NCBI RefSeq assembly: GCF_033297395.1
Contig: NW_027041846.1
Coordinates: 119,564 to 183,563, forward strand
Reading direction: 5' to 3'
Length of the DNA stretch: 64,000 nucleotides
Origin: Canariomyces notabilis
Lineage: Eukaryota; Ascomycota; Sordariomycetes; Sordariales; Chaetomiaceae
This document shows, one piece after another, positions 1-11,077 of this stretch. The translations under genes were made by a program, and so were the position numbers. The notes beneath the pieces were generated by a model, which made no database searches, was not told the origin of the DNA, and was given only the letters and a program-made list of their open reading frames with translations. Each line of letters starts with the position of its first letter. Positions within the stretch are counted from its first letter, which is position 1.

Positions 1-2167
1 TTTAAAATACTATACGCCAAGTACGTGTACACTAATATCAAGAGACTAAGTCCACGCAAGGTTTAACATGTCGCATGAGCTGACTTTCACCTGTTTCCAA
101 GGTTGATTCCGTTTTCAACCGATCCTTTTAATGAAGTTCGATGGAGACAGTGTTTATCACGGAGTCAAAACCAACTCAACCGAGATGGCTCGGCAACCCG
201 CAGTCCTGCAACGATTGGTCCTATGCAGGCGCGCCTGCATCCTGCGCTTACTGGCCAATCACCAGCCGCTCGATACTGTGGAGATTTCCCGACGATATCA
301 GAATGTTCTTGCCTTGAAATCTGCATTTCTGTGAATCATGGAAATGCCCGGATTGGCCCGCACCAAACACCAGGCTTCACCGTCGGTCTGACATCGGGCA
401 AGACTCTCTTCCCAGCCGGGACTACCCGGGTTTGGTGCATCCGACCAGCGGTGTGATCTCTCTGTAACTTGCCAATATTTCACCACTCTGAGAATCAGGA
501 AACTCACTGCTGAGCGCCACAACAACGCGCACCCAACTTGAACTGGGCTTTGCAAGCGACGGATTCTGGCTTGATCAGGGCCTCCAACGGAAACCTTTGA
601 TGATAAGATAAGGCTTCAGATAACGATGCTGAACGGTTTCACACAGTCAATGGCGTTCTCGATGCTTATCGCGTTGCATTTTTCAATCTTGACGGGCTGG
701 ATAAATTCCTTATCGTGCATGCACTACAACGCAGTCCGCACCTCCTTATGTATGCACGAGGCCGCATATTGTATGCATGAGCCGCCCTGCAGCTTCTTCA
801 GCCGATGCCCCTGCCAATCCTTTTCCTGCCGAACTTCTTGACGGACTTCACCCGACATGCTCAGCGCAAGAGGTCGTGTGCCCAATGGTAAGCAGTTGGG
901 CATCATGATCAATGGAAGTAAGTATCAGACGAAAGGGGTAGCGGGACGTCATCCTCCACTCACGTTTGGTATTGTACACTTCAGAATGTCTGATACTTAG
1001 AATAGTGTTCAGTGCTGTACGGATACTGTACAAGCAGATCTACGGAGTACACGTATCAGATATCCAGCCGCTGTACCTCCGTAGAGGTAAAATACATACG
1101 TCACCACAAGCTTCGGCGAGACATATCTAGAAGTATCTATGCCCCAGCATGTCTATCAATCAACTCTCGAATGATCCTCGAAGTCCGGCCTCGAGCTTAG
1201 TGCTTAGCAGGGCAGCATCCATATGCCCTCATCCGGCGAGTCGACTCCAATCGGGCCGGCAATCAGGGCCACTCGCTATCTTGCGGCAACACCACCCGCT
1301 GTATGAGATATAAGGTATTCTTTACGGTCTACACTAATGTACGCCCATGTTCCTGGACCATGTACGGGCACAACACAGGAGCGCACCCATCTGATGCCGA
1401 AGGCCCCGAGAACTCCGAGGGCGGCGGAGCCGTGCAGCCAGGCTTCGGCTACCGCCGGGTTTAGTGCCGGCATCAAATGAGAAGGCCGGGGCGCACTCTG
1501 GACCGCGCTGTAAAGGGCTTGGGGGTTGAGCCGTGTTGTCCTCCCCGCAAAACCCCACACACGGCTGCAACCGTCACGGGGGGCGCGGCGCACGCCGTGT
1601 ATGGGGCCCGGGACCCCGTATCTTGGCCGCCTCCTTGGGTTCGGATATGTAGTCGGGTTGGCCAGTTAACCGCCTGTCAGCCCTGTCTGGGGGATCGGTT
1701 TGCGTACCCGGATCCCCCACAAGGGCTGAAACTACCGCGCGGTGCTGCTAATGCATGCGATCCCGCGACATGGTTCCAGGGTTTGCCAATGTACACACGC
1801 GACAAGCGGCGAGGAAGTATATGCCCGCGTGGGGGTTGCGGCGGTTCGGCTTCGCGATGTGGGGTTGTGTGTAATAGCCCCGTGGGTAGTCTGTGTTGCC
1901 GGAACCTGACTTCTCTTGGCCCCATTTGCCCGTTCTTCGGTTTTTAAACCCACGCTTTGCTCCCTCTCGCCTCTTTGTTTGATTTGTTCTCCGCTGCGGC
2001 CGCGGTTCGTCGAGTTTGCCAAGTCTGAGAAAATCGGTGTTGCGGCATGGAATCGGGTGTATGAACGGTAGCGGGGAGGGTGGAAAGTTTCGTTAACGAG
2101 CAAACGGAGAATTCGTACCAATCGTCTAGTGTTGGGTCTATCGCTAAATGCAGTAACCACTCGGCAA
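1..2167. other. Intergenic region, no supported gene
   Basis: No open reading frame here shows a recognisable domain or a consistent exon chain, and the longer ones overlap one another in several frames. The stretch holds one copy of the dispersed motif TACGGAGTA (1041-1049), a TACTGTAC motif near 1025, and an 11-bp inverted repeat (920-930 against 988-998). The last few hundred bases probably hold the 3' UTR of the inositol-monophosphatase gene that ends at 2168. A lineage-specific short gene cannot be excluded without transcripts. Confidence 0.6.
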
Positions 2168-3159
2168 TCAGTGCTTGTAGTCCATCCTACCATCCCCGAT
2201 GACCTTCCAGAACTCCTCAATGATCTCTTTCTGCCCGCCGCTGGCGCCCCGAACGGCCAGGTAAACTCTTGAATCCAGCGCCGGGTTCCAATCCCCGGGG
2301 TTCCCACTCACCATCTGTCCACCGGCCTCGATCAGGATACACCACCCAGCTGCAACATCCCAGGCGTAGCATCCGCCCTCCCAGTACATATCCAGCTGCC
2401 CAGCGGCGCACGCGCAAAGATTCAGCGCCGCGCTGCCTAGCGAGCGTAAGCCGCCAACCATCGCGCCGCCGCTCTCCTTCGCCGCGGCCAACTTGCGGAA
2501 AGTCCTCAACTTGAGCTCAAAATTCTCACCATCGCGCTGGCTGCCGTATTCGATGGACACCAAGGCGGTACTCAAGTTCTCAAGCGGCCTCGTGCCGCCC
2601 CCAATTGGTAACCGCACTTTCTCTCCTTGTCCCTGGCCCGCAGCGAGCGAGGCGTTGCGCTGCATGTAGCTACCCTGGCCGCGGATGCCCGTGAAGAGCA
2701 GGTCCTGGAATGGGTTGTACACGACGCCCACGGCCGGGACGCGGTCGACGGCAAGGCCGAGCGAGATGCACGCGTTAGGGAACGAGTGCACAAAGTTGGT
2801 CGTTCCGTCAATCGGGTCCACGATAAAGGTAGGCGCGGCGGTGATAGCCGTCACTTCCGGCTGGTACGACTCCTCGCCGACGAAGTGGAAGGCCGGGTAC
2901 GCGGCGCGCAGCCGTTCCAGAACCATCCGTTCAACGGCCTGGTCGGTTTCTGTTACAATGTCCACGGCTGGCAGAGCATCCCTGTCAGGTTGTCTGCTGA
3001 TACTGGAAAGCCATTGGAGAGTGGTACATATATGTACATACCATTGAGCTTAGTGTCAGTTGAGATGCTGCTCGGGTTTGCAGCGAGGATCATGCGCCCC
3101 GCCTCGAAGGCGATGGACACCAGCGTGTCATGGACTTCCTGAAGGTTGACTTCTGCCAT
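2168..3159 (-). CDS. Inositol monophosphatase family protein (IMPase/QutG-like)
   Basis: The product is a Mg-dependent, Li-sensitive type phosphatase that would release phosphate from inositol monophosphates or a related sugar phosphate. Two exons are joined: 3159-3042 and 2967-2168, with a 74-nt intron (GTATGT donor, CAG acceptor, phase 1), giving 305 residues. The family signatures are present: GEES near residue 76, the metal-binding DPIDGTTNFVH near 97, and WDVAAGWC near 248, so all metal ligands look intact. Length fits eukaryotic IMPases (about 270 to 330). Without the first exon the reading frame begins at a GTG, so the spliced start at 3159 is preferred. In Sordariales a paralogue, QutG, sits in the quinate cluster; no quinate genes are nearby, so a housekeeping inositol role is more likely. 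Substrate is inferred. Confidence 0.9.
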
Positions 3160-3624
3160 TGCGCTTCAACAGCCGGTTTAGATGACCTAGAATGTCTGCC
3201 TTGAAGGGTTGGTTGGACAATGGAGGCATGGGGGCATGGAGCTGCCATGCTCGAAGTCTGATGGAGGGGTAGCGGGGTAGACCGACGTGAGGGACCCACC
3301 CGATGGAAGTTGATGTTGCGGTTGCATTCTGCGGCGATCGAAGGGCTGATGCAAGCAGCTCTTCGAGACACTAGACTAACGTTAGTGGAACCTGCTTCAT
3401 GCTAGACTGTCGAACCGCATCTGGAATCAAAGGCTCATCAGCTGGAGTGGAGTCTGCAGCGATCGTGCGGTCAAGACATCAATATCTTTCGAGAACAAGC
3501 GCTGATAAAGGAATGAAAGCAGCCAAACGCCTCAGACTGTTGCGTATCTCCCCGAGTATCCCAAAATAGAAGGCTAAATCAAGGCGTAAAACACAATCAT
3601 AGAGGCACCCTTCCAAACGAGACA
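3160..3624. other. Intergenic region
   Basis: This gap lies between the IMPase start and the 3' end of the small membrane-protein gene, both on the minus strand. It should contain the IMPase promoter and the neighbour's 3' UTR. I see no coding potential or repeat in it. Confidence 0.6.
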
Positions 3625-4367
3625 TCACACCTCCTCCCGAAAGACAGATCTTCTGTCCTCTTCCCCTCTAGCCGCCTTTCGTGCGGCGAACGAAGCGTCC
3701 ATCGGCCTTGGACTGACCCCCCTCAAGCTGATGTTGCTTGGCTCGGCGTCGTCGCCAAACGGGTTTGCCTTGGTAGCCGCTCCCGGAACCGGTCCAGGCG
3801 ACCGACTCCTCGTCCTTCCCCTTCTCTCCTCCTCGTCCGGCCCAACTGGCAAGTTCATCTCGTACCCTTCGCCGCCGGGCTGGCCACCGCGGGAGACCAG
3901 CCCCATCTCGCGCTCCTCTTCGTACGGGTTGTGCTCATCCGGGCCGTGCCCCACGCGCGAGTCCCACGGATCGTCGTCGTCGTGCTCAAAGCCGCGGTGG
4001 CGGCTGGTGCTGGCGTAGCCGGCGTTGTAGGACTGCCCCTCGTACGCACCAGCCGCGGTGCGCTTGTTACGGCCGTGGCGAAACATGCGCATGCGGTCGC
4101 TGAACCAGCCGGCGGGTCCGCCTGGGGCTGGCGACGGGCCGCTGTATGATGAGGACGACTTCAGGAATGGGATATAGGACTTTAGAGGAGGTGGAGGAAG
4201 CTGGAGAATTGAATTAGCTCGGAGTAAACAGGATAGGTAGGGAAGCACGGGGGACAGAAGCTCACCCCCAGTCGCTGTGCTCGTATGCGGGTAAAGACAA
4301 TCCACCCTATAATCCCGGCAATGGCAGCCAGGGCGATGACGAGCACGACGATCCCTGCCGTGTTCAT
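3625..4367 (-). CDS. Small single-pass membrane protein, conserved-looking fungal hypothetical
   Basis: Exons 4367-4266 and 4200-3625 join in phase 0 (GTGAGC donor, CTCCAG acceptor with CTAAT upstream), giving 225 residues. Residues 4 to 25 are a strongly hydrophobic helix, followed by Arg-rich TRIRAQRLG, which suggests an N-out/C-in single-pass protein or a signal anchor. The cytosolic part starts with a proline run (LPPPPLKSYIPF), then a basic patch, an acidic DDDDPWDSR region, and ends in GVSPRP...RRSVFREEV, a tail I recall from uncharacterised Pezizomycotina proteins. No enzymatic domain is visible. An in-frame ATG at 4400 would add 11 residues; 4367 is chosen because it places the helix at the N-terminus. 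Function is unknown. Adaptor-like proteins such as RCR are a possible analogy, but the sequence does not prove it. Confidence 0.8.
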
Positions 4368-4898
4368 CGTTGCGGCTGTCCAAGAAAGCGATCGGGTCAA
4401 ATTGTTGAAAGCCTCGATTGAGGCAACAGTAGATAGAGGTTGTGGGTTGCGTAATTATCTTTAAGGATCGGCATGGATAGGTTGTAAAGGCTCCAGGCCA
4501 ACGGGCCTGGAGCCTTGGTGTAACCGGGTTGCTTTGGCAGCTTCCAAAGGCGCTGAAAGGCTACGCGAGAGAACCGCCCCACTTCTTATGCAGTGCCATC
4601 GTCACCGAAAGCTGCCAGGCCGGATTGGGCGAGAGTGGAAATCAATGGGAAGTCACTATCTGTATTTCAGTCCTCATAAATTCGTCGTTGTCATCCACTA
4701 AACACAAGATGTGGGCAACTGATCTAGAGTTTACAATTCAAAGCCAAGCGAGTGCAGATTCCGATCAGGAGGCTGTATAGCATCCTCTACCCGTGACCCA
4801 ACACAACTACCCCGCCAGGTCGGTAGCAACCCCTGACAACAGAGTTGCATCTTTCAGACACATCGTCCTTGGAAGAATATAGGTATTTCACCTGGGTA
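4368..4898. other. Intergenic region
   Basis: This gap lies upstream of the small membrane-protein gene and downstream of the acid phosphatase gene, both on the minus strand. I see no coding potential or repeat. It should hold a promoter and a 3' UTR. Confidence 0.55.
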
Positions 4899-6439
4899 TC
4901 AAGCAAAGCACGAACTCCAGTGCCCGCCGCTCCTCGCAAACGCCATACTATCTACGAATCTTTCGAGGGTACACCTCCCCAGCTCATCCGCCTGGCATCC
5001 CCTGAGCTTAATCACGCGATCATTCACGAGCACCCTCACCAGCTCCTCTCCTCCGCCACAGCGCATCTTCTCCACATAGACCCTCGCCGCAAAGGGAACC
5101 GCCCAGCTGGCCGCGTACCCACCGCTTTCCTTGGCCGTCCGTTGCGCGCTCTTATCCAGGTTCTTCACGCCCTCGTAGACGCCCAGGGCGGCCAGCACGC
5201 TCATCATGTCATTGTCGTGGCTAAAGTCGGCGTAGAGGGTGCGGTTGAGCGGGAAGGTCCTTTCATCGCCGTCAAGCGTGGCATTGGTGCTCGTCGCGTC
5301 GCGCACCGGTGTGCGCGTGAGACGTGCCAGAAGCTCATTGACGAAGCCCACCCCCTGCGTCGGCCCCAGCGGGTTACCCGGGCCGAAGCCATACCACTTC
5401 CCGAGGGACTGGTAATAGTCGTAACTTGACCACTCCGAGGGCGTGAAGAGGTCGCAAAATGGGGAGAGGATGGCCCCAAAGGGTGACGCGACCGTGTTGA
5501 AGGGGCAGAGGTCCATCAGGGCGACCGTATCCGAGTCGGTGAGGTTTGCTCCTGGGAGGTTGGAGTTCAGTCGGGAGGTGACGGGTGGAGCGAATACAGC
5601 CAGGAAGACGGACTGCGCGTCGGTGCCGACGGAGGAGTAGATGCCCTTTTCAAATGCCGGACAAAGGCCGTGATGAAGCGTATTGTTCGTGTCCGTGTCT
5701 TCGGGAATGATGAGCAGCTCATCTAGAGGCGAGTCCCACGAAATTCCATCCTTCAAGAGGGCATCTTGGAAACCCGTCGTCCAATTCTGAGCTGAGCGTA
5801 CCACCCGTTCCTGGCCGGAGGAGCGAATAAACGGGGCGGATGTTCTGGCTAATGAACGGTAACGGTGATAGAACTTGAGGCCCGAGTTGACCATCTGTTG
5901 CTCGCCCATGGGGGTGAGGTCGTCCGCGCCCAGCGTGTAGTTGTAGGTTTTAAGAAAGCCATAGCCCGGCCCATAGTCGGTCACGACGTTGTGGATCCTG
6001 TCAATGAGGCTGGCATACAGGAGTGCCCTCCCGGGGGTGGGGGCTCTCGCCCCATGGCGGGACAGGATTTGCACGAAGGTCAGTTCGCAGTCCGCCGGGA
6101 CAGCCGCGTTGATTTTGGATTGCACCGAGAAGTACGGCGAATACTGGCCCCAAAAGTGGGAGATGGGAACGCTGCACTGGAAGCCCCTTTCAGGGGTGTC
6201 GCAGTGCGGCAGCTCAGGTCGTCTATCAAGTTAGCCAGTGTCATGCACAAGAGGCGAAAGACATACAGAATAGTTATTGCCAGGTAGCTAAGCGCGACAA
6301 TGTGCAGCACGGCCACGGCGACAAGCTTGAGAGTAGTAGTTACCCGGCGCCGCAACCCACTGGCCTGTCTTTGCGTGTGGGCATTATCGTCGGCTGGAAG
6401 GGGAGCATATCTTGAGCCCCTCGAGAAGAACGGACCCAT
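4899..6439 (-). CDS. Histidine acid phosphatase, phytase-like, with N-terminal membrane anchor
   Basis: The protein should hydrolyse phosphomonoesters, probably including phytate. Exons 6439-6267 and 6222-4899 join (short 44-nt intron, GTATGT donor, GATAG acceptor, phase 2), giving 498 residues. The catalytic RHGARAPT and the HD pair in FSHDND are present, as are the paired cysteines and several N-glycosylation sites (NYT, NWT, NNT, NLT, NAT, NRT). FSV...ISHFWGQYSPYF and GVGFVNELLARL are typical of fungal PhyA. The N-terminus is unusual: residues 1 to 33 are polar and basic (LRRR), followed by a hydrophobic stretch at about 37 to 57, which predicts a type II signal anchor and not a cleaved signal peptide. 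The CTAAC branch site is only a few bases from the acceptor, so the exact first-exon splice is less sure than the catalytic exon. Confidence 0.88.
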
Positions 6440-7620
6440 CTTCCAGACAACTTGCCCGCGTGCTGTTCAACAGCCCGATATTAACACCGGTAGCGATGCC
6501 AGCTCAGCCGAGAAATTCATCAACCTTGTCACCTTTCAGGGCCATTAGGAGGTTAATCAATCCTACTGACGCCGTCTTCCGGTATCTTGGTATGGACGCA
6601 GCATCGGCTGATTTGGTCGAGAGCAATGTGGAATTGCTGAAACCGACAGGAACAGGGCAATCGTGGCCCGAGCGTTGCACTCAGTGGAGCTCGCCCTAGA
6701 CTCAGACTGGGCCAACAACACCCCTAGGTGAATACTGCGAAGTACTGTACCATAGCCCCCTGCCCAAGATTTAACTGGCACCGCAAAAACGGTTGTAGCC
6801 TCTTTAAGCCAGGGAAGCATCAGCAAATGTATAAATTCAATCCCCCAAATCTTCAATGATTGCTTGGAATTAGATCGGGGAATCACTAGCAATTGAATAG
6901 CTATCTAAAGCAGCTCATTTTATCTTATTTTACAGCCCTTTAAGTGTCGTCTTGATGTTGAATGTAGTGCTGTATTGTTTTGCGGTGCCAGTTAATTCTT
7001 GGGCAGGGGGCATAGGTACCTTTGTCCCAGAGCACTACCTGACGGAGCGCAGGCATAACCCAACTGTCGGCATCCGAAGACGGTGAAGGAGAAATGAAAC
7101 AAGGTCGGGTTGAGTTTTCTGGATTCCTAATGAACAAATATCTAACAGGCCCAAACAAGCAAGACATGGTCAGCGGCTACAGACAGAGTGACCTCTATAC
7201 GAGCTGCAGGTGCGCGGGATATTGTATGACGGCGGCTACTGAGTTGCAGCACGATTGGTATTGACCTTATCAAGACATTTCTCCAACTTACACACCTTTC
7301 CATTTTATAGTAGCAGCGCAGGGCACTCGGCTCCACGAGTGTTCCAAACAATAGCTGCGAGTCTCAACCCATGGTATATCTATCTCCCTTGACACAACAC
7401 AAAACGCCATGGTATCATAGGTAAAGTAACCAAGAACAGAATATACGCCCTCCATTACCCTTAACCTGACCCAACCCAACCCAAGCAGGCCATCCAGTCC
7501 AGAGCGCCAAGCCTCGCTCGACGTCCATCGTCTGGTACTGTAGACGTTGCCGGTGATCCATCCATCTGTCCCATCCTTACCCATCGTGCATTTTACAAGG
7601 CCATATCAAAAAAAGAAATA
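6440..7620. other. Intergenic region containing a MITE-like insertion
   Basis: No gene is supported. The region is more AT-rich than its surroundings and contains the inverted-repeat element at 6750-7016. The part next to 6440 would be the phosphatase promoter; the part next to 7620 would be the 3' UTR of the 562-aa gene. Confidence 0.65.
6750..7016. mobile_element. MITE-like element, 39-bp terminal inverted repeats, TA target duplication
   Basis: The left arm 6750-6788 and the reverse complement of the right arm 7016-6978 match at 35 of 39 positions, sharing GCCCCCTGCCCAAGA and TTAACTGGCACCGCAAAA. Both arms begin with CC and are flanked directly by TA (6748-6749 and 7017-7018), the target preference of Tc1/mariner transposons. 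The 189-bp interior is AT-rich and non-coding. Size, arms and flanks fit a non-autonomous miniature element. The three mismatches in arm positions 3 to 5 (ATA against TAT) and one internal mismatch suggest moderate age. A structural hairpin unrelated to transposition is the alternative. Confidence 0.75.
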
Positions 7621-9309
7621 TCAAAACGCAACACCCACGCTCAGCGGCCGGTGTCCGTTAGGCATCACATTATCCCCACCAGCCTGCAGATTAAACCCCT
7701 GTCCATTCACCGTCCCTTCAAACCCCCTTGAAGAGCCAATAACTGGGGTGGTATGTCTCGATCCAGCGCCCTGCTTTACCCTTGGGGTGCTCGCCGCGGT
7801 GGTCAGGTTGGTCGGCAAGGTCTTGGTGTCGCCATCTTCATTCGTGTCCCAGGTATACACCGACGAAGCCGTTTCCATGCTAGTACGCGGCATTCCTCCA
7901 GGAGGGGCGACACACTGGTAGAAGCCGTCGCCCTCCTTGAGCGGGCGCGGGGTAAAGGTGGCGGTGGGGGTAGTGGTGATCGTGCCGGTAGCGGTGAAAT
8001 AGGTCGGTGACGACCCGGTGCTCTCCAAACCATGGTTGTGCTGCTGCTGCTGCTGCTGCTGGCCATCTTCTGGATTGAAAAGCCAATTTGAGACGCGGGA
8101 AAAGGACTTCTTCTTGCGGAGGGGCGGGCGGAGAACAAGCGGGAGCGGTGGGGCTAAAGGTCGGTAGAGGTCATCGTCTTGTTCTTCTGACTGGCTACTC
8201 TCCCCATGGTTATAAGCGTGCGTGGCCCGATGTGGCGGGGAAGGAAATGCTGCTGTCGCCAGCTCAACAGCCTCTTCCTGGGCACTCATGCCACCTATGT
8301 TCGAGGGAGCAGTACGCGGCCGGCCGTCGATGCTGAGGCGCTCGGCGAAAGATGGTGCTGCCGCTGGAAGAGCCGGTATGGACGGCATCGGCTCGAGGCC
8401 TGGGAATGTGAGTAGAGATCGCGCGGTAGGGGCCAGGCAACATGTACCTCGCACGTCGTACGCCGTCGACGGGCGGCTGTTGAAATAGATGCTCTGCCGC
8501 TCGATCAGTGAGTTGATCTCAGCCTGTAGGCGCTCCTTTTCGACAAGAGCGCTCGCAATGCGATCGACAAGGCGTTCCGTGCTAGGGGCAGTGTTGGCCC
8601 GCGCCCTTGATTTTGGGGGTATTCTTGGCGGTGTCAGACTCGCATCAGACATGCCGGACTCCTGCCGCGTATGACGGCGGGGGAGATGGAATGACATGGA
8701 CGAATAGCTCCTCTCGTTGTTGAGCGTCGTGCCGCTGCTGGAATCCCATTTTGAGCTGCCGCCGGTGTAGGCGCGGGGCGGCGGCGTAACAAATTCGTCG
8801 TCACAGTCGAGATGCGGGAGGATCGGCGAAAGCCGGTTGTGGGGTTGGTATATGCTCAACTCGATCGGCCGGAATGAGAACCGACGGGAGCGCCTCTGCG
8901 GAGCCTGGAACGCATCGGAATGCAGGTGCCGAAAGTCTGTCGGCCCTGATATCTGCAAGCGTCGTGTGGACGACGGAGATCTGAACCAGTGCCTGCTTGT
9001 CGAGCTGCTCTCCTGTCTCGCCGGCTTCCTCAACCGTGACCTCTCCCTCTTTCTTCCCCTCTGCCCCTCCTGCCTCTCCCTCTCCCTCTCCTGCTCGAAC
9101 GTCTTCTCATACGTCTTCTCGCTCGACCATAGCGGCTCTGCCGATGGCCGTGGGATGAGGGTGGGTTGGTCCCGTAAGACGACGATGTTCCTCTCAATAC
9201 CTGTCGGGTTTAGTACGCCGTCAGGGGCTGAACGGGGCCCTAACTCACTCGGACGAGGCTTCTCGTCGGCGCCGCAACAAAGAATAGAACTAAGCCATGA
9301 AAACGACAT
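7621..9309 (-). CDS. Hypothetical disordered protein, 562 aa
   Basis: I do not recognise this protein. It is one continuous reading frame from ATG at 9309 to TGA at 7621. The N-terminus MSFSWLSSILCC carries a cysteine pair after a short hydrophobic run, which could be palmitoylated for membrane attachment. A highly charged Arg/Glu/Gln segment follows (about 66 to 95), then Ser/Arg-rich sequence, a short helical heptad-like stretch (RLVDRIASALVEKERLQAEINSL in two parts, about 250 to 275), and a Pro/Thr-rich C-terminal half with a seven-residue glutamine run. A 48-nt stretch inside the frame (about 8445 to 8398 on the minus strand) has a GTACAT donor and CCCAG acceptor and no stop, so an optional intron would remove 16 residues without frameshift. 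Codon use looks like genuine GC-rich coding sequence. Confidence 0.75.
   Translation of the reverse strand: MSFSWLSSILCCGADEKPRPSELGPRSAPDGVLNPTGIERNIVVLRDQPTLIPRPSAEPLWSSEKTYEKTFEQERERERQEGQRGRKRERSRLRKPARQESSSTSRHWFRSPSSTRRLQISGPTDFRHLHSDAFQAPQRRSRRFSFRPIELSIYQPHNRLSPILPHLDCDDEFVTPPPRAYTGGSSKWDSSSGTTLNNERSYSSMSFHLPRRHTRQESGMSDASLTPPRIPPKSRARANTAPSTERLVDRIASALVEKERLQAEINSLIERQSIYFNSRPSTAYDVRGTCCLAPTARSLLTFPGLEPMPSIPALPAAAPSFAERLSIDGRPRTAPSNIGGMSAQEEAVELATAAFPSPPHRATHAYNHGESSQSEEQDDDLYRPLAPPLPLVLRPPLRKKKSFSRVSNWLFNPEDGQQQQQQQHNHGLESTGSSPTYFTATGTITTTPTATFTPRPLKEGDGFYQCVAPPGGMPRTSMETASSVYTWDTNEDGDTKTLPTNLTTAASTPRVKQGAGSRHTTPVIGSSRGFEGTVNGQGFNLQAGGDNVMPNGHRPLSVGVAF
8041..8062 (-). repeat. CAG/CTG trinucleotide run encoding polyglutamine
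   Basis: Seven tandem CTG triplets on the plus strand encode seven consecutive glutamines in the 562-aa hypothetical protein, followed by HNHG. Such pure triplet runs are length-variable between strains. Confidence 0.9.
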
Positions 9310-11077
9310 GCTGCCGGATGAGATGCAGCCGACGATGTTGGAGAAAAGATCTCATGCCTCAGAAACGAGCGACATCCAGCGACCAGCGACCCGGGAACAA
9401 AGGAACAGGGCACACAAACAGAAGCACATGACGGAGAACAGAACGGGCGGCTCGGCCGGAGCGGCCATCTTTTAGATGAGACGGCCTCTGCTCGAGGCAG
9501 AGCTACACGCACATGTAAGGCCCCATTAACAAACAGCTGAGCCAGCGATGTGCCAGTGCATAGCTACCTAGTGGTAGCCAGCAGCCGGGAGGTGAGGTTG
9601 CAGGGGGCGGCATCTGATAGGCTGGGATGGTCCGGCTGAGGAACCAGTTGGCGCTTACAAAACCAGGGTGCCTCAGGGTGCTAGGGTGGATCGAAAGGCG
9701 GCGCTACCACCCCGAAGCATACTCAGATCATGGCTTGGGCCAGTCGCGTGTCGTGGAGGTGCCGCACTCGCGTCAATGTCTCAGTCCTTTTCTTGGACGT
9801 GAGCAGCAGCGGCCACGGTTGCGGCGGCATTGCCACATGAAAGGGGGGTCTCGTGGGCCGTCAAAATTGCGGCCGGCAGATTGCCAATTGACGAGTTCAG
9901 ACTCAGATTCCTGGAGGAAGGCTGGGCGATGGGTTGCTGCTATTCTTGCCTGAAACCTCGCTCACGGCACAGAGGGTGTGCGGCCCAGCAAGTGGCCTTG
10001 ATCACGATCTGGTGGAGGCAAAGCCCGTACTGGAACTGAACCAGGAAATAAACTCCCGTTGGCTTGGTTGGCGTGCGCCAATCTAAGATGGTATTCCGAC
10101 TCACGGATGCAAGGCACACCCGAAGAAGGCGGTTTCGTCAAAACCCGGCCGTTGGCATGGATTGGCTTGCCCTGCGAAGCTCGTGAATGCGTCCAGTCAA
10201 GGAATACGGGCCCTGGGCCATGGCGTCCTATCACTAACGAATCCCCGGGTGTGTCTGTCGTGCAGATGGTGCAACTGGGTGGAGCGGAAGCCAAGTGGCG
10301 AACAACGTCAGCAGCGCAGAAAAATCATCATAAAGGTGAGGCAATCGTCAAATGCGTCCACTCAGCACTCAGCTGCAGCGTTCAGCGCGTTGGGGATGGA
10401 AAACGGGGAAATTTGCGTTGATTTCTGGGCGACCGCCAGGACCCAGTGGCTCGGGTCGTGCCTTCCCCTGATGAGACAGCTTCTCCGAAACGTGCGTTAG
10501 CGCATTACAGCATCGCAATCCACAACCATTGCACATGCTGCGGGAGTTTACGTTGAGGCCTCTGTGCTCACTTCAAACTCGTGAAAACTCCAGCTTCTGA
10601 AGGTTTGAAAGGTCTGTTGAGCTAATCAATCAAGGTACCTTGTTTACGGGCCCTCCGTTTCCGTAGTCCGTATCGTACTCCGTACTCCGTACATAACGTT
10701 ACACATCATGTAAGTTACGTGCAACATTTTGCATTCAGCCACATCCAGCCACCATCTCGGCTGGGCGCGGGGCTGGAATCCTGGATTACATAAGGAAGGC
10801 TGAGAAACCGCCAAGCACCGGCACAGACCACGATGCAGCAAGGGTCAGTTGAGATACGTGTCTGATACAGATAGTTACAGCCAACGTGAAAGTAGCTAAA
10901 TCTGTTAAACTTCACCACAGATTATCATCATTCTGGCGGTAATTTGCTTGCCATCTCAACCGCCAATTTTCCAGCCATCCCTCTTTTACCGCCTCGAACA
11001 ATCTGTAGCAAAGTCACGCGCAGACGCACCGACATTCCCACCACAACCATCTCAACCATCTCAATCGAACCGGAGCG
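9310..11077. other. Divergent intergenic region
   Basis: This is the head-to-head spacer between the minus-strand 562-aa gene and SEC62. Several reading frames of 60 to 120 codons exist in all frames, but none has a domain or exon structure. It carries two overlapping copies of TACTCCGTA at 10676-10691, inside a GTAC-rich patch about 390 bp upstream of the SEC62 start. Confidence 0.6.
10676..10691 (-). repeat. Overlapping pair of TACTCCGTA motifs
   Basis: Two copies of TACTCCGTA overlap by two bases, in a GTAC-rich patch upstream of SEC62. Other copies of the motif or its complement are at 1041-1049, 28820-28828, 33679-33687, 42416-42424, 51451-51459, 57761-57769, 58570-58578, 58775-58783 and 61256-61264, all outside the called coding exons. 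Confidence 0.85.

Noticed and set aside
1276..1947. Overlapping 100 to 190-codon frames on both strands near the window start
   Set aside because: They are mutually overlapping, Arg/Pro-rich and without conserved motifs; most begin at non-ATG codons.
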